The notes under the pieces are model-generated. The model had not been told where the DNA came from. It saw only the letters and a program-made list of their open reading frames with translations, and did not search any database. The translations under genes and the position numbers were made by a program. Of a DNA stretch of 64,000 bases, positions 42,817-51,931 are shown piece by piece (the first letter of the stretch is position 1; the number at the start of each line of letters is the position of its first letter). Source of the DNA: Bradyrhizobiaceae bacterium PARB1 (GTDB lineage: Bacteria > Pseudomonadota > Alphaproteobacteria > Rhizobiales > Xanthobacteraceae); assembly GCA_002256345.1 (NCBI GenBank), contig NKIY01000014.1:93947-157946 (forward strand). Reading direction: 5' to 3'.

Positions 42817-43716
42817 TCAGGCCACCTTGCCCAGCAGCCGGTCGGACACCTCACGCGTCATGCGCGACTTGTCCTCTGCCGTCTTGATCAGGCACATCAT
42901 GGTTTCGAACACGACTTCCGGTTCCGCGCGCAGATCGTCGATGCCAAGCCCGGCCAGAGCGGCTGCCCAGTCGAGTGTTTCGGCAACGCCGGGGCTCTTT
43001 CGCAAATCCTCCTTGCGGATGGCCTCGACCATGCGCGCGATCTGCAACGCCAGATCCACGTCGATGTCGGGCATGCGCGCGGTGATGATACGCGCCTCGC
43101 GTTCGACGTCGGGAAAATCGACGTAATGATAGAGACAGCGGCGGCGCAGCGCGTCGGAGAGTTCGCGCGTTCCGTTGGACGTCAGCACGACATGCGGGAT
43201 CGTGGTGGCGCGGATGGTTCCAAGCTCGGGGATGGACACCTGGAAATCCGACAGCAATTCCAGCAGGAACGCCTCGAATTCCTCGTCAGCGCGATCGACC
43301 TCATCGATCAGCAGCACAGGCGATTTCGGCTGACGGATGGACGACAGCAGCGGACGTTCAAGCAGGAATTTTTCCGAGAAGATATGATCTTCGACGACAT
43401 CGGCAGCGTCAGCATGGGTTTCGCGCGCCTTGATCGCCAGCAACTGGCGCTGATAGTTCCACTCGTAGAGCGCCGCGTTCTGATCAAGTCCTTCATAGCA
43501 TTGCAGGCGAATGAGGCGCGCGTCATTCGCCCGAGCCAAAGCCAGCGCAACCTCGGTCTTCCCGACGCCCGCCTCGCCTTCCAGCAATAGCGGGCGCGAC
43601 AGGTGCTCCATCAGCCAGACGGCCGTCGCAAGATCACGATCCGGAATATAGCCTGCGGCGGCCAGCCGATCTGCGATTCGATCGCGTGGAATATGATGAC
43701 GCATAAGCATTTCCAA
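42817..43716 (-). CDS. coxD: CoxD, MoxR-type AAA+ ATPase
   Basis: A 299-residue AAA+ chaperone of the MoxR family. Walker A is GEAGVGKTE (residues 47-55), Walker B is LLIDEVDRADEEFE, and the sensor segment VVLTSNGTREL follows. CoxD of Oligotropha is membrane-bound and sulfurates the molybdenum centre of apo-CODH using ATP. It lies 139 bases behind coxL across a strong hairpin and is followed at once by coxE. It lacks the optional N-terminal extension. Confidence 0.94.
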   Translation of the reverse strand: MEMLMRHHIPRDRIADRLAAAGYIPDRDLATAVWLMEHLSRPLLLEGEAGVGKTEVALALARANDARLIRLQCYEGLDQNAALYEWNYQRQLLAIKARETHADAADVVEDHIFSEKFLLERPLLSSIRQPKSPVLLIDEVDRADEEFEAFLLELLSDFQVSIPELGTIRATTIPHVVLTSNGTRELSDALRRRCLYHYVDFPDVEREARIITARMPDIDVDLALQIARMVEAIRKEDLRKSPGVAETLDWAAALAGLGIDDLRAEPEVVFETMMCLIKTAEDKSRMTREVSDRLLGKVA

Positions 43717-43819
43717 CTCGCCCGGCCCATTGCCGGTGCAGTCCCTGCTTCAAGTCCGGTGCGATCAGAGAGCCGACGAGCAGCCGGCACCCGAAATCTC
43801 ACCACACGTTCCGGACATG

Positions 43820-43848
43820 CCGGGCGGAGCAGAGTTTGCTTCGCCCGG
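43820..43848 (-). promoter_or_regulatory. Hairpin between coxL and coxD
   Basis: The arms CCGGGCGGAGCA (43820-43831) and TGCTTCGCCCGG (43837-43848) pair over 12 bases with one mismatch around a five-base loop, starting eight bases after the coxL stop. No U-run follows. Its place suits an RNA-stabilising or partial terminator element that raises coxMSL over coxDEFG. Confidence 0.55.
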
Positions 43849-43855
43849 ACCTGTC

Positions 43856-46285
43856 TTAAACATGCAGGCCCAGTCTTTCGCCGACCTTCCAGAGCCGCCA
43901 GGCATCGTGCGGCATCTGGATGTGGCCTGCATTCAGAAACGCAAAGGCATCGTTCACTGCGTTAGAGAAACATGGCACGCCGCCGACATGGGGGCTTTCG
44001 CCCACGCCCTTGGCGCCGATCGGGTGATGCGGCGACGGCGTGACGGTGTAGTCCGTTTCCCACTTCGGCGTCTCCACCGCAGTCGGCAGGAAGAAATCCA
44101 TGAATGACGCGCCCATCACGTTGCCCTGTTCGTCGTAACGGATCTCCTGACCCATCGCGACGGCGAAGGCCTCAGTGAGACCACCGTGGACCTGTCCTTC
44201 GATAATCATGGGATTGATGCGCGTGCCGCAATCGTCGAGTGCATAGAAGCGCCGGGTCTTGGCGACGCCGGTATCGACATCGATGTCCATGACGCAGAAA
44301 TACGCGCCGAACGGATAGGTCATGTTCGGCGGATCGTAATAATTCACCGCCTCAAGACCCGGTTCCAGATTGGGCGGCGGACTGTTGTACGACGCCCAGG
44401 CGATTTCCTTCATGGTCTTGAATTTTTCAGGCAGACCCTTCACCCGGAAGCGATCAACGTCCCATTCAAGATCGCCTTCATGCACTTCGAGAAGGTGAGC
44501 CGCGATCATCTGCGCCTTGGCCTTGATCTTGCGCGCGGCCACGGCCGTGGCCGCGCCGGCGGTCGGCGTTGAACGCGAGCCATATGTACCAAGACCGTAA
44601 GGCGCAGTGTCAGTGTTGCCTTCCTCGATCATGATATCGTCGGCGGGAATGCCGAGTTCGGTGGCAATGATCTGGGCGTAGGTCGTCTCGTGGCCCTGCC
44701 CCTGGCTCTTGGTGCCCATGCGGGCGATGATCGAGCCGGTCGGATGGATGCGGATTTCGGCGGAGTCGAACATGGCGACGCCGAGAATGTCGCAATTCTT
44801 GGATGGACCGGCGCCGACGATCTCAGTGAAGAAGGAGATGCCGATGCCCATCAACTCGCGGGTTTCGCCACGCTTGAAGGCTTCCTGCTTTTGCTTCTGC
44901 TCGGCGCGCAGCGCACGATAGCCGACAGCATCCATCGCCTTTTTCATGGCGAGCGGATAGTTGCCGCTGTCGTATTCCCATCCGAGCGGAGCATGATACG
45001 GAAACTGCTCCGGCTGGATGAAGTTCTTGATGCGCAGGTCCGCCGAATCCATGCCGAGCCGCTGCGCCAGCGTCTCGATGGCGCGTTCGATGGCATAGAC
45101 CGCTTCCGTCACCCGGAATGAGCAACGATAGGCGACGCCACCCGATGCCTTGTTGGTGTAAACGCCGTCTACCGAGAGATACGCCACCGGCATGTCATAG
45201 GAGCCGGTGCAGATGTTCATGAAACCTGCCGGCCATTTCGACGGATCGGCGCAAGCGTCGAATGCGCCGTGATCGGCGAGCACATGGCAGCGCATGGCGA
45301 GGATCTTGCCGTCCTTGGTGGCGGCGAGTTCAGTCGTCATGTGGTAATCACGCGCAAACGAGGTGGTGGAGAGATTCTCCATCCGGTCCTCGACCCACTT
45401 CACCGGCACGCCCAGCACGATGGACGCGACCACCGCGCAGACATAGCCGGAATAGGCGCCAACCTTGTTGCCGAAACCGCCGCCGATATCCGGCGCGATC
45501 ACGTGGATCTTGTGCTCGGGCAACCCCGAGATCAGCGACACCACTGTGCGAATCACGTGCGGCGCCTGGAAGGTGCCCCACAGCGTCAATTCGCCCTTGA
45601 TCTTGTCCATCGAGGCGACGCACTGGCAGGTCTCCAGCGGCGACGGATGGACCCGGTGATAGGTAAACATATCCTTGGAGACGACGTCGGCCTTGGCAAA
45701 GGCTTCGTCGGTACCGTCCTTGTCGCCGATATCCCAGAAGAAGATGTGGTTGTGATGCTTGCGCGGTCCATGCGCGCCGGTCATCTTGTCCTTGATATCC
45801 TCGCGCAGCAGCGGCGCATCAGGCTCTAGTGCCTTAAACGGATCGACCAGAACCGGCAGCGGCTCGTATTCGACCTCGACGAGTTCGATCGCGTCGGCGG
45901 CGATGTAACGGTCCTTCGCCACCACGAACGCGACTTCCTGATTCTGGAACAGCACCTTCTCGTCGGCGAGCACGGCTTGCACATCGCCGGCCAGCGTCGG
46001 CATGTAGTGAAGATTGAGCGGCTTGAGGTCGGCGGCGGTCAGGACCGCAAGCACGCCCGGCAGCGCCTTGGCTTTCGAGGTGTCGATGCTCTTGATGCGG
46101 GCATGGGCGTGGGACGAGCGCACGAAATCCCCGAACAGCATGCCCGGCAGTTTCACGTCGTCGACATAGTTGCCCTTGCCTTGCGTGAAGCGGATGTCTT
46201 CGACGCGCTTGCGCTTGCACCCCATGCCCTGGAGTTTTTCGGCGCGCTCGGCGCTGGTGAGTTCGATTGGAGCCTGGACGTTCAT
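43856..46285 (-). CDS. coxL: Form I carbon monoxide dehydrogenase large subunit CoxL
   Basis: An 809-residue molybdopterin subunit of aerobic CO dehydrogenase, which oxidises CO with water to CO2. The form I active-site loop AYRCSFR gives Cys388, the copper ligand of the Mo-S-Cu centre, and Glu763 in [10 protein letters not shown] is the catalytic base; both numbers and the total length equal those of O. carboxidovorans. No signal peptide. The Moco-binding QGQGHETT segment is present. It overlaps coxS by four bases. A form II or xanthine-dehydrogenase-like role is excluded by the loop. Confidence 0.98.
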   Translation of the reverse strand: MNVQAPIELTSAERAEKLQGMGCKRKRVEDIRFTQGKGNYVDDVKLPGMLFGDFVRSSHAHARIKSIDTSKAKALPGVLAVLTAADLKPLNLHYMPTLAGDVQAVLADEKVLFQNQEVAFVVAKDRYIAADAIELVEVEYEPLPVLVDPFKALEPDAPLLREDIKDKMTGAHGPRKHHNHIFFWDIGDKDGTDEAFAKADVVSKDMFTYHRVHPSPLETCQCVASMDKIKGELTLWGTFQAPHVIRTVVSLISGLPEHKIHVIAPDIGGGFGNKVGAYSGYVCAVVASIVLGVPVKWVEDRMENLSTTSFARDYHMTTELAATKDGKILAMRCHVLADHGAFDACADPSKWPAGFMNICTGSYDMPVAYLSVDGVYTNKASGGVAYRCSFRVTEAVYAIERAIETLAQRLGMDSADLRIKNFIQPEQFPYHAPLGWEYDSGNYPLAMKKAMDAVGYRALRAEQKQKQEAFKRGETRELMGIGISFFTEIVGAGPSKNCDILGVAMFDSAEIRIHPTGSIIARMGTKSQGQGHETTYAQIIATELGIPADDIMIEEGNTDTAPYGLGTYGSRSTPTAGAATAVAARKIKAKAQMIAAHLLEVHEGDLEWDVDRFRVKGLPEKFKTMKEIAWASYNSPPPNLEPGLEAVNYYDPPNMTYPFGAYFCVMDIDVDTGVAKTRRFYALDDCGTRINPMIIEGQVHGGLTEAFAVAMGQEIRYDEQGNVMGASFMDFFLPTAVETPKWETDYTVTPSPHHPIGAKGVGESPHVGGVPCFSNAVNDAFAFLNAGHIQMPHDAWRLWKVGERLGLHV

Positions 46286-46782
46286 TCTGCGGCCTCCTGG
46301 AAAGGCACGCCATTGATCTTGGCTGCCGCGTATTGAATTGCCTTCACGATGTTCTGGTAGCCGGTGCAGCGGCAGAGATTCCCTGCGATACCAAACCGGA
46401 TTTCCTCTTCAGTCGGATTGGGATTTTCCTGCAGCAAGCGATGCGAGCGCATGATCATGCCCGGCGTGCAGTAACCGCACTGCAGGCCGTGCATCATGCG
46501 GAAGCCTTCCTGCAACGCGCTCAGCGTGCCGTCTGCGGCCGCCATGCCCTCGACGGTCGTAATCGACGAACCATTGGCCTGAATGGCGAATGTCGTGCAG
46601 CTTTTTACCGACATGCCGTCGAGATCGACGGTGCAAGCACCACAATGGCTGGTGTCGCAGCCGATGTGCGCACCAGTGAGATTTTGTTGTTCGCGGATGA
46701 AATGGATCAGCAGGGTGCGCGGCTCGACCAGCGCCTCCACCGGCTGCCCGTTGATCGTCAGCTCGATATGGGCTTTCGCCAT
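46282..46782 (-). CDS. coxS: CO dehydrogenase small iron-sulfur subunit CoxS
   Basis: A 166-residue protein with two [2Fe-2S] clusters that carry electrons from the molybdenum site to FAD. The N-terminal plant-ferredoxin domain has Cys42, Cys47, Cys50 and Cys62. The C-terminal helical domain has Cys102, Cys105, Cys137 and Cys139 (CGYC and CRC). Length and all eight positions match Oligotropha CoxS. It lies 21 bases behind coxM and overlaps coxL as ATGA. Confidence 0.98.
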   Translation of the reverse strand: MAKAHIELTINGQPVEALVEPRTLLIHFIREQQNLTGAHIGCDTSHCGACTVDLDGMSVKSCTTFAIQANGSSITTVEGMAAADGTLSALQEGFRMMHGLQCGYCTPGMIMRSHRLLQENPNPTEEEIRFGIAGNLCRCTGYQNIVKAIQYAAAKINGVPFQEAAE

Positions 46783-46803
46783 GTTGGGTCTCTCCCTGAA
46801 TTT

Positions 46804-47670
46804 CTAGTTTTTCGCGCGGGACTTCGCCCGCTCGGCGGCGCGGCGCAGCATCACGCCAGCCATCTTGGTGCGGTATTCGGCAGGACCGCGGCCATCCGCC
46901 GCCGGACTGGTGATCGCCTCGGCCAACGCGACGGCCTTGTCGAGCGCCGCCTTGTCGAGCGCGGTGCCGACCAGTGCGTTGGCGGCTTCTTCAGCCCACA
47001 GCGGCGTATCGGCCACGTTGGTCAGCCCGATCGAAGCCGAGGTGCACTTGCCGCCACTCATGGTGAGAACGACCGCGGCCGCGGCGGTGGCATAGTCGCC
47101 GATTTTCCGTTTCAGTTTCTCGTAGGCATAGCCATGTCCAACCGGCGGCACCGGAATGCGAATCGCGGTCAGGATTTCGCCGGTCTCAAGGGCGGTGAAA
47201 TACGCCGCCTGATAAAACTCACGCGCTGCAACCCGGCGCACGCCATTCGGGCCGGTGAGTTCGTAGCTTGCGCCCAGACACTGCATCAGCGCGGGCATGT
47301 CGTTGCCCGGATCGCCGTTGGCGGCGTTGCCGCCGATGGTGCCCATGTAGCGGATTTGAGGATCGGCGATCAGCAGCGACGTCTCGCGAATGATCGGCAA
47401 TTTCGCCGCCAGCAGATCGGAACCGATCAGCGTGTGCTGGGTGGTCATCGCTCCGATAACGATGTCGCCGCCCTCTTCCCGGATCCCCTTGAGGTCTCCG
47501 ATGGCGCGCAAATCGACCAGATGCTCTGGCGTGGCCAGCCGGGTTTTCATCATCGGGATCAGGCTGTGGCCGCCGGCCAGGGGCCGGGCGTCTTCGCCGA
47601 GCTTCACCAGAAGCGCGACGGCATCGGCGACGGATTTCGGACGATGGTAGTCAAATGAACCAGGAATCAC
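46804..47670 (-). CDS. coxM: CO dehydrogenase FAD subunit CoxM
   Basis: A 288-residue flavoprotein that passes electrons from CoxS to the membrane. The two FAD-binding motifs AGGHS (residues 32-36) and TIGG (111-114) are at the positions known for Oligotropha CoxM. The C-terminal CO_deh_flav_C domain is complete. It is the first structural gene of the coxM-S-L set; 170 bases of upstream DNA separate it from coxC and should hold the CO-induced promoter. Confidence 0.97.
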   Translation of the reverse strand: MIPGSFDYHRPKSVADAVALLVKLGEDARPLAGGHSLIPMMKTRLATPEHLVDLRAIGDLKGIREEGGDIVIGAMTTQHTLIGSDLLAAKLPIIRETSLLIADPQIRYMGTIGGNAANGDPGNDMPALMQCLGASYELTGPNGVRRVAAREFYQAAYFTALETGEILTAIRIPVPPVGHGYAYEKLKRKIGDYATAAAAVVLTMSGGKCTSASIGLTNVADTPLWAEEAANALVGTALDKAALDKAVALAEAITSPAADGRGPAEYRTKMAGVMLRRAAERAKSRAKN

Positions 47671-47840
47671 GGTTACCTCCCCAGGTTACCCACGCCCCAG
47701 ACCTCTGTTGGGTCCGGTTTACATCAGCGCGTTGCCTAGGAGGCCAAGCCGTTTAGAAACATTCAAGAACAGGAGCACCAGAGATCGGTTTTCGGCACCA
47801 AAAGCGGCAGCTGCGCACGAACTGCGTCAGCAACGCTGTC
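47671..47840 (-). promoter_or_regulatory. Spacer between coxC and coxM, likely cox promoter region
   Basis: 170 bases without a gene lie between the coxC stop and coxM start, long compared with other spacers in the cluster. No clear -35/-10 pair or repeat was recognised. One GGCCAAGC (47742-47749) resembles the half-site found before coxC, without a second copy at the right distance. Confidence 0.4.
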
Positions 47841-49049
47841 TTAATTGTCCCTGGTTCGCAGATATTCGGTGAGCTGCTCGCGCAATTGCGGCAACCGGCT
47901 GCGGCTCACCGGCACCGAGCGGCGCACCGGCGAATCGAGATCGGCAATTCCGTTGTCGCCCGCGCGCTTCAGACGCGCGACGCGCTGAATATTGACGATG
48001 TAGCTGCGGTGGACGCGAAAGAAAATATCGGGCGGCAGCCGCGCGATGATCTCGCCGATCGAGAGCGGACAGAAGATGTCCTCCCGGCCGTTGAACACAT
48101 AAGTATAATGTGCGTTGGCGTGGACCGAGAAAATGTCGGCGGTGTTGATGGTCTGGCTGCCGCGATACTTCTCCACCGGCAGGGTGGCCTCGTAGATGGG
48201 AGCATCCGATGTCGCCTGCGTGGGCGCATCGGCGACCGTGAGTTCCGCGACCGAACCAGAGACAGGCGTCACGCTGTCCGCCGTAATCGGGGCCGGAATG
48301 GGATCCGGCTCGTTCGCCTCGGGCACGATCACCGGGTCCGCCGCGGATTCGCGCTGATCCGGAACCAGCGCCAGCATGAAAACACCGGACACCAGAAACG
48401 CGACGACACTGACGATCACCGCCAGCAGATCGCCGGATATGGCCGGCGTGCCCGGCGGCAATGCGCCGACAATCGGATGCAGCGTCAGCCCGGCCATCGC
48501 GGTGTAGTGCATTCCCGAAATCGCGCAGCCCAGAACCGCCGCGCAAACCAGCAAGGGCGGCCTCGTCTCGGACGCGAATGCCAGCCACAGCGCGAGGCCC
48601 GACGCCAGAACGGCGATCAGCACGCTCGCCAGCACATAAACGGGATTGTGCATCATGTGGGCGCTGGCATGGAGCGCCAGCATCCCGATGTAATGCATCG
48701 AGGCGATCCCGACGCCCATCACCGTGGCCGCGATGAACAGCAGCCGCTGCGAGCGCAATGTCGCGAGGTAAACCGCGATTCCGACCACCAGCACGCAAAC
48801 GAGGAACGACAGCAGCGTCGGAAGCACCACGTAGTCGACGGTGACGGGCAGCCGCGCCGCCAGCATGCCGACGAAATGCATCGCCCAGATGCCGATCGCA
48901 AAGGACAGCGCAGCACCGGCGATCAGCAGGCGGCGATTCAGCGCGAACGCCTGCGAAACGCGAAGCGCCAGATTCAAACCGACGTAGCTTGCCTGTATTG
49001 CCACGAGCAGTGACAGGGCAACCAGCGTCGGATCATGTTCGATGGGCAT
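47841..49049 (-). CDS. coxC: CoxC, MHYT sensor with LytTR DNA-binding domain
   Basis: A 402-residue membrane regulator. The N-terminal half has seven predicted helices with repeated MHYT-type motifs (AMHFVGMLA, SMHYIGMLAL, GMHYTAMAGL), whose Met/His/Tyr residues are proposed to bind copper and sense diatomic gas. A linker of about 60 residues leads to a C-terminal LytTR domain (YTYVFNGREDIFCPLSIGEIIARLPPDIFFRVHRSYIVNIQRV). CoxC and CoxH of Oligotropha have this design. It is the only regulator of the cluster here and starts it. Confidence 0.93.
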   Translation of the reverse strand: MPIEHDPTLVALSLLVAIQASYVGLNLALRVSQAFALNRRLLIAGAALSFAIGIWAMHFVGMLAARLPVTVDYVVLPTLLSFLVCVLVVGIAVYLATLRSQRLLFIAATVMGVGIASMHYIGMLALHASAHMMHNPVYVLASVLIAVLASGLALWLAFASETRPPLLVCAAVLGCAISGMHYTAMAGLTLHPIVGALPPGTPAISGDLLAVIVSVVAFLVSGVFMLALVPDQRESAADPVIVPEANEPDPIPAPITADSVTPVSGSVAELTVADAPTQATSDAPIYEATLPVEKYRGSQTINTADIFSVHANAHYTYVFNGREDIFCPLSIGEIIARLPPDIFFRVHRSYIVNIQRVARLKRAGDNGIADLDSPVRRSVPVSRSRLPQLREQLTEYLRTRDN

Positions 49050-49112
49050 ATCCCAGCAGTCCTTGTCCGAACAGCCGCGACCCTAAAACAAAAAACTCAC
49101 AAAAATCAACTT

Positions 49113-49142
49113 GCCCAAGCCATTTGGCAATGTCGCCCAAGC
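49113..49142 (-). promoter_or_regulatory. Direct repeat upstream of coxC, candidate LytTR site
   Basis: GCCCAAGC occurs at 49113-49120 and again at 49135-49142, 22 bases apart. LytTR proteins bind pairs of short direct repeats about two helical turns apart, and CoxC itself is a LytTR protein, so this may be its own control site. The repeat lies 64-93 bases before the coxC start. Confidence 0.5.
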
Positions 49143-49172
49143 ATCATTAAACTGGACTCCAACTCTCCTAAA

Positions 49173-49873
49173 TCAGCCTGCCATCTGTCTCAAATTACCT
49201 GACGACGGACAGACCACCGACAGTCTGTGCGTGATCTGCCGTGACCAGACACGCCTTGCTACTGGAGCTAGAACCTCGCGGGTTTCACGCACCGCTGGCG
49301 CATCTCCATCGCGCCGCCGAGGCGGTGCCGCATTGATGATGATCGCATAGGCCGCCTGCGTTGACTTCAGCAGTTGGACGATGCTTCGGGTGACACGCAG
49401 ATCGAACAACGTCGGACGCGTCGGAACGATTACCAAGGCGGCGTAACGCGCCGCTACGAGAGCATGCCGTGCGCCGGGCGGCATATCGATGAGCAGGATT
49501 TCAATCCCGCAGCGCTGTGCCAGCGCGATACTCTGCTCGATCTCGTTCTCACTGCAGCGGCAAACTCGAATATCCGATTTGTTTCGGACGCGTCGCCATT
49601 CGAAGCTCGATAGCTGCGGATCGCAATCGATGACACCAACTTTATAGTTTTTCTGCGCGGCGACGACGGCAAGGTTTGTGAGCGTCGTGGATTTGCCAGC
49701 CCGCCCTTGCCAACAAAAGCAATAACCGCTTGAAGCGGAGACCCGGCGATAGATGAGGAGCGTATCCGTGTCCCAGACGCAGAATGTCTCAACGACTCGG
49801 GTGAGGAGATCGTGCCCTCGTTTGAAGGAGGCACGACATAGCCAGCAGGGTGCTTGAGCTGACCTGCTACCAT
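49173..49873 (-). pseudogene. ParA/MinD-like ATPase, frameshifted in Walker A
   Basis: A ParA-family ATPase of about 232 residues broken by one missing G near 49700-49702. The first frame reads LQAVIAFVGKGG and the second GKSTTLTNLAVVAAQKNYK, DCDPQLSSFEWRRV and LLIDMPPGARHALVAARYAALVIVPTRP, which together give a normal deviant Walker A, Walker B and the later motifs. The loss lies in a run of Gs. The start ATG 49873 overlaps the end of the recombinase gene (corrected frame ends at 49867). A 45-residue N-terminal extension precedes the ATPase. It probably helps maintenance of a mobile element. Confidence 0.78.
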
Positions 49874-51522
49874 GTGATCAATCCTCCAGCTTCGGCCGAC
49901 GGCCGCGGGCACGCGCGGCGAGCCGCCATCGCATCGAAATCAAGCCCCCTGAATACAGACCAGTCGATTCCCTCCTGAAGCGGCCTACTGGCGAGGTACT
50001 GGCATTGTTTGGCCGTGAGCGCGCGGAAACCGTAGTTGTCGTGCACTGTTCATGTCCTGACTGCAGCCGGCGCGCACGACCCTCGATGTCCGCCCCCCGC
50101 ATCTCGTCGATCGCGTCACCACGCAGCGAATGGAAAACCTCACCTCCCTTGGCACCGCAGCGTTTCATATGATTCTGCATCGTTTTCGACATGTATTTCG
50201 AGGGGTCGGGGTGTTCGCGCGCCGCCTCAAAGATGAAGCCCTTGCGCGAGCGCATCCATGCAACGAAACCGATCTCATCGAGGTAGTTGTGCAGGACGTA
50301 GAATGTCATCGATTCCGAGGTCTTGATCGGAACGCGCCGCCACGACTTCTTGCCCGTTTTCTCGTCCTTGACCTCCACGATGCCGTCGGTTTGCGCGATC
50401 CAGACATCGTCTTTCTGGCGGATGTCGTCAGCGCGTAGGAACGTGAGAAGTCCAAGACGACGCGACGTGAGCTTGGCGAGCAGCGGCAGCATGGCCTCGT
50501 CGAGAAAGCCGGACGCGACACCGTTGCGGAAAACCCGATTGGTAACATCCATGGCCACCCCTTCGCGTGGCTTGGATGGTATCAGTGTCTGCGGATACGC
50601 TATCTTCACTCCGGCGAATGGATCGCGATAGTGATTATCCTGCATGCTATACCGCATCATCGTGCGCACATTGGCGACGTAGCTATCTTTCATGGTCTTC
50701 AACGCGAAGGTCTTGTTTTCCTCCAAGACATCGCGAGTTGACTTGCCTTCCATATCCGCACGTTTGGTGACGTTCGCCGGCCAGTACTGCATCCTGCTGA
50801 CGAAGGCCTGAAGATGGGACGGGAAGTATTTGTCGGGCGTGCGGTCACCAACCACATCCAGAAACGCTTGTCGGCGAAGCTTTAGGATGGAAATGTCCGC
50901 ATGATTTTCACCGTCGCGCTCGATGCGCATGTCGATGTAGGCCTGCGAGATTTCACTGAAAAGCGGCAGCAATGAGTGGCTGGAGCGGGTCTGCCCCGCG
51001 GCCGACTTGTCGGATCGAAAGCCGGGGACGGCGCAGGCGGTGCCACGTCGCTCACTGCCGCCAGCGCAGCCAGTGCGTCATCTGGCTGCGACGCAATACG
51101 CAGAACATCGCTAAGGGCGTTACGAGTCAGCGCATCGGCGTTGTCGATGATGACCGAAGCGCCGGCGCTGCCCTTGGCAACCTCGCTTTGGATAAGTTGC
51201 AGCGACCTCAGCGCCGCACCAAGCCCATTGGCGAGACCGTTGACGCGCGACGGCTGGGTCACCGCCTGCTTGATGGCATTTTGACAGGCATCGATGACGT
51301 GCCGGACGAGAGCGGTTTCACTGGGCGGCGGCGAGCTCATGGGCATTGCGTTCCTGATATCGGCAGCTGCGGCACAGATCGTTTGGCACAGCGTGGCGAG
51401 TTGCTGCGCCAACGCCTTGGCCTCGACGCGGCTGCGCGGACCTATCTGGACGCGGAGAATAGCCGCCGCGCAGACTCTGCTGCAGCGTGTTCGCGGGCCA
51501 TCATGTCAAGAATTTTGGTCAT
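49867..51522 (-). pseudogene. Tyrosine recombinase, with three frameshifts
   Basis: Reads as one recombinase of about 550 residues with single missing bases near 51455, 50975 and 50046. The N-terminus starts at ATG 51522 (MTKILDMMAREHAAAESARR), overlapping the preceding stop. The middle frame reads LATLCQTICAAAADIRN onward, and the main frame reads LFSEISQAYIDMRIERDG through NVRTMMRYSMQDNHYRDPFAG. Catalytic marks are TSRRLGLLTFL (first Arg), HSLRGD (His-x2-Arg), GHE and, after the third shift, HDNYGF with the Tyr. Restoring three bases gives one open frame, so the gene may be intact in the organism. Confidence 0.75.
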
Positions 51523-51791
51523 TTCTCGCCATCCAGATCTGCCAGCATCGCGCCGGCGATTTCACCGACGCGGTTGGTCGCCTTATTCATGCGCTCGATC
51601 TCCCCGAGCAGGGCCTGCGCAACCTTGCTGTAGACGTCATCCGTCACCTCGCGGGTGCCGTCGGCGATCTTTTGCATCAGCGCCGGCGACAAGCCGGAAA
51701 GACGCGCCAGCGGGCTTTGCCAACGCGTCTCGCCGAACAACAACTGACCGGCGGCGACAACGCGATCGCGGCGTGTGGTTTTCTTGGCCAT
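51519..51791 (-). CDS. Small accessory protein of the recombinase operon
   Basis: A 90-residue basic protein (MAKKTTRRDRVVAAGQLLFGETRWQ) with a helix-turn-helix-like middle (LARLSGLSPALMQKIADGTREVTDDVYSKVAQALL). It resembles small XRE-like DNA-binding proteins encoded with phage or plasmid recombinases. The ATG at 51791 (or GTG 51794) overlaps the stop of the truncated upstream frame, and its own stop overlaps the recombinase start as ATGA. This triple coupling shows one operon: small protein, recombinase, ParA-like ATPase. Confidence 0.7.
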   Translation of the reverse strand: MAKKTTRRDRVVAAGQLLFGETRWQSPLARLSGLSPALMQKIADGTREVTDDVYSKVAQALLGEIERMNKATNRVGEIAGAMLADLDGEK

Positions 51792-51931
51792 CACGCATTC
51801 TCGCCAACGAGGAGCGCGATCTCAGATTTGAGCGCTGCGTCATACTTATGGCTAATGAAACTGCGGGCGACACGCGAATCTTTGAAATTATCGATCCAGA
51901 TCCAGCTTCTATCCTCTTCTACTAGCTTCCC
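51791..51931 (-). pseudogene. C-terminal tail of an unknown gene, cut by a TonB-receptor fragment
   Basis: After the stop of the TonB fragment the same frame continues as KLVEEDRSWIWIDNFKDSRVA and onward to a TGA at 51791 that overlaps the next start. The coding character and coupling suggest the last 46 residues of the first gene of the recombinase operon. Its beginning has been replaced by the receptor fragment. The family is not recognised. Confidence 0.45.

Noticed and set aside
42349..43590. 413-codon plus-strand frame opposite coxD and coxE
   Set aside because: It is antisense to proteins with Walker and MIDAS motifs and has no domain of its own.
46267..47658. 463-codon plus-strand frame opposite coxM and coxS
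   Set aside because: The opposite strand encodes CoxM and CoxS with every cofactor motif in place.
47886..49013. 375-codon plus-strand frame opposite coxC
   Set aside because: Low-complexity Arg/His/Gln composition typical of antisense to a membrane protein gene.
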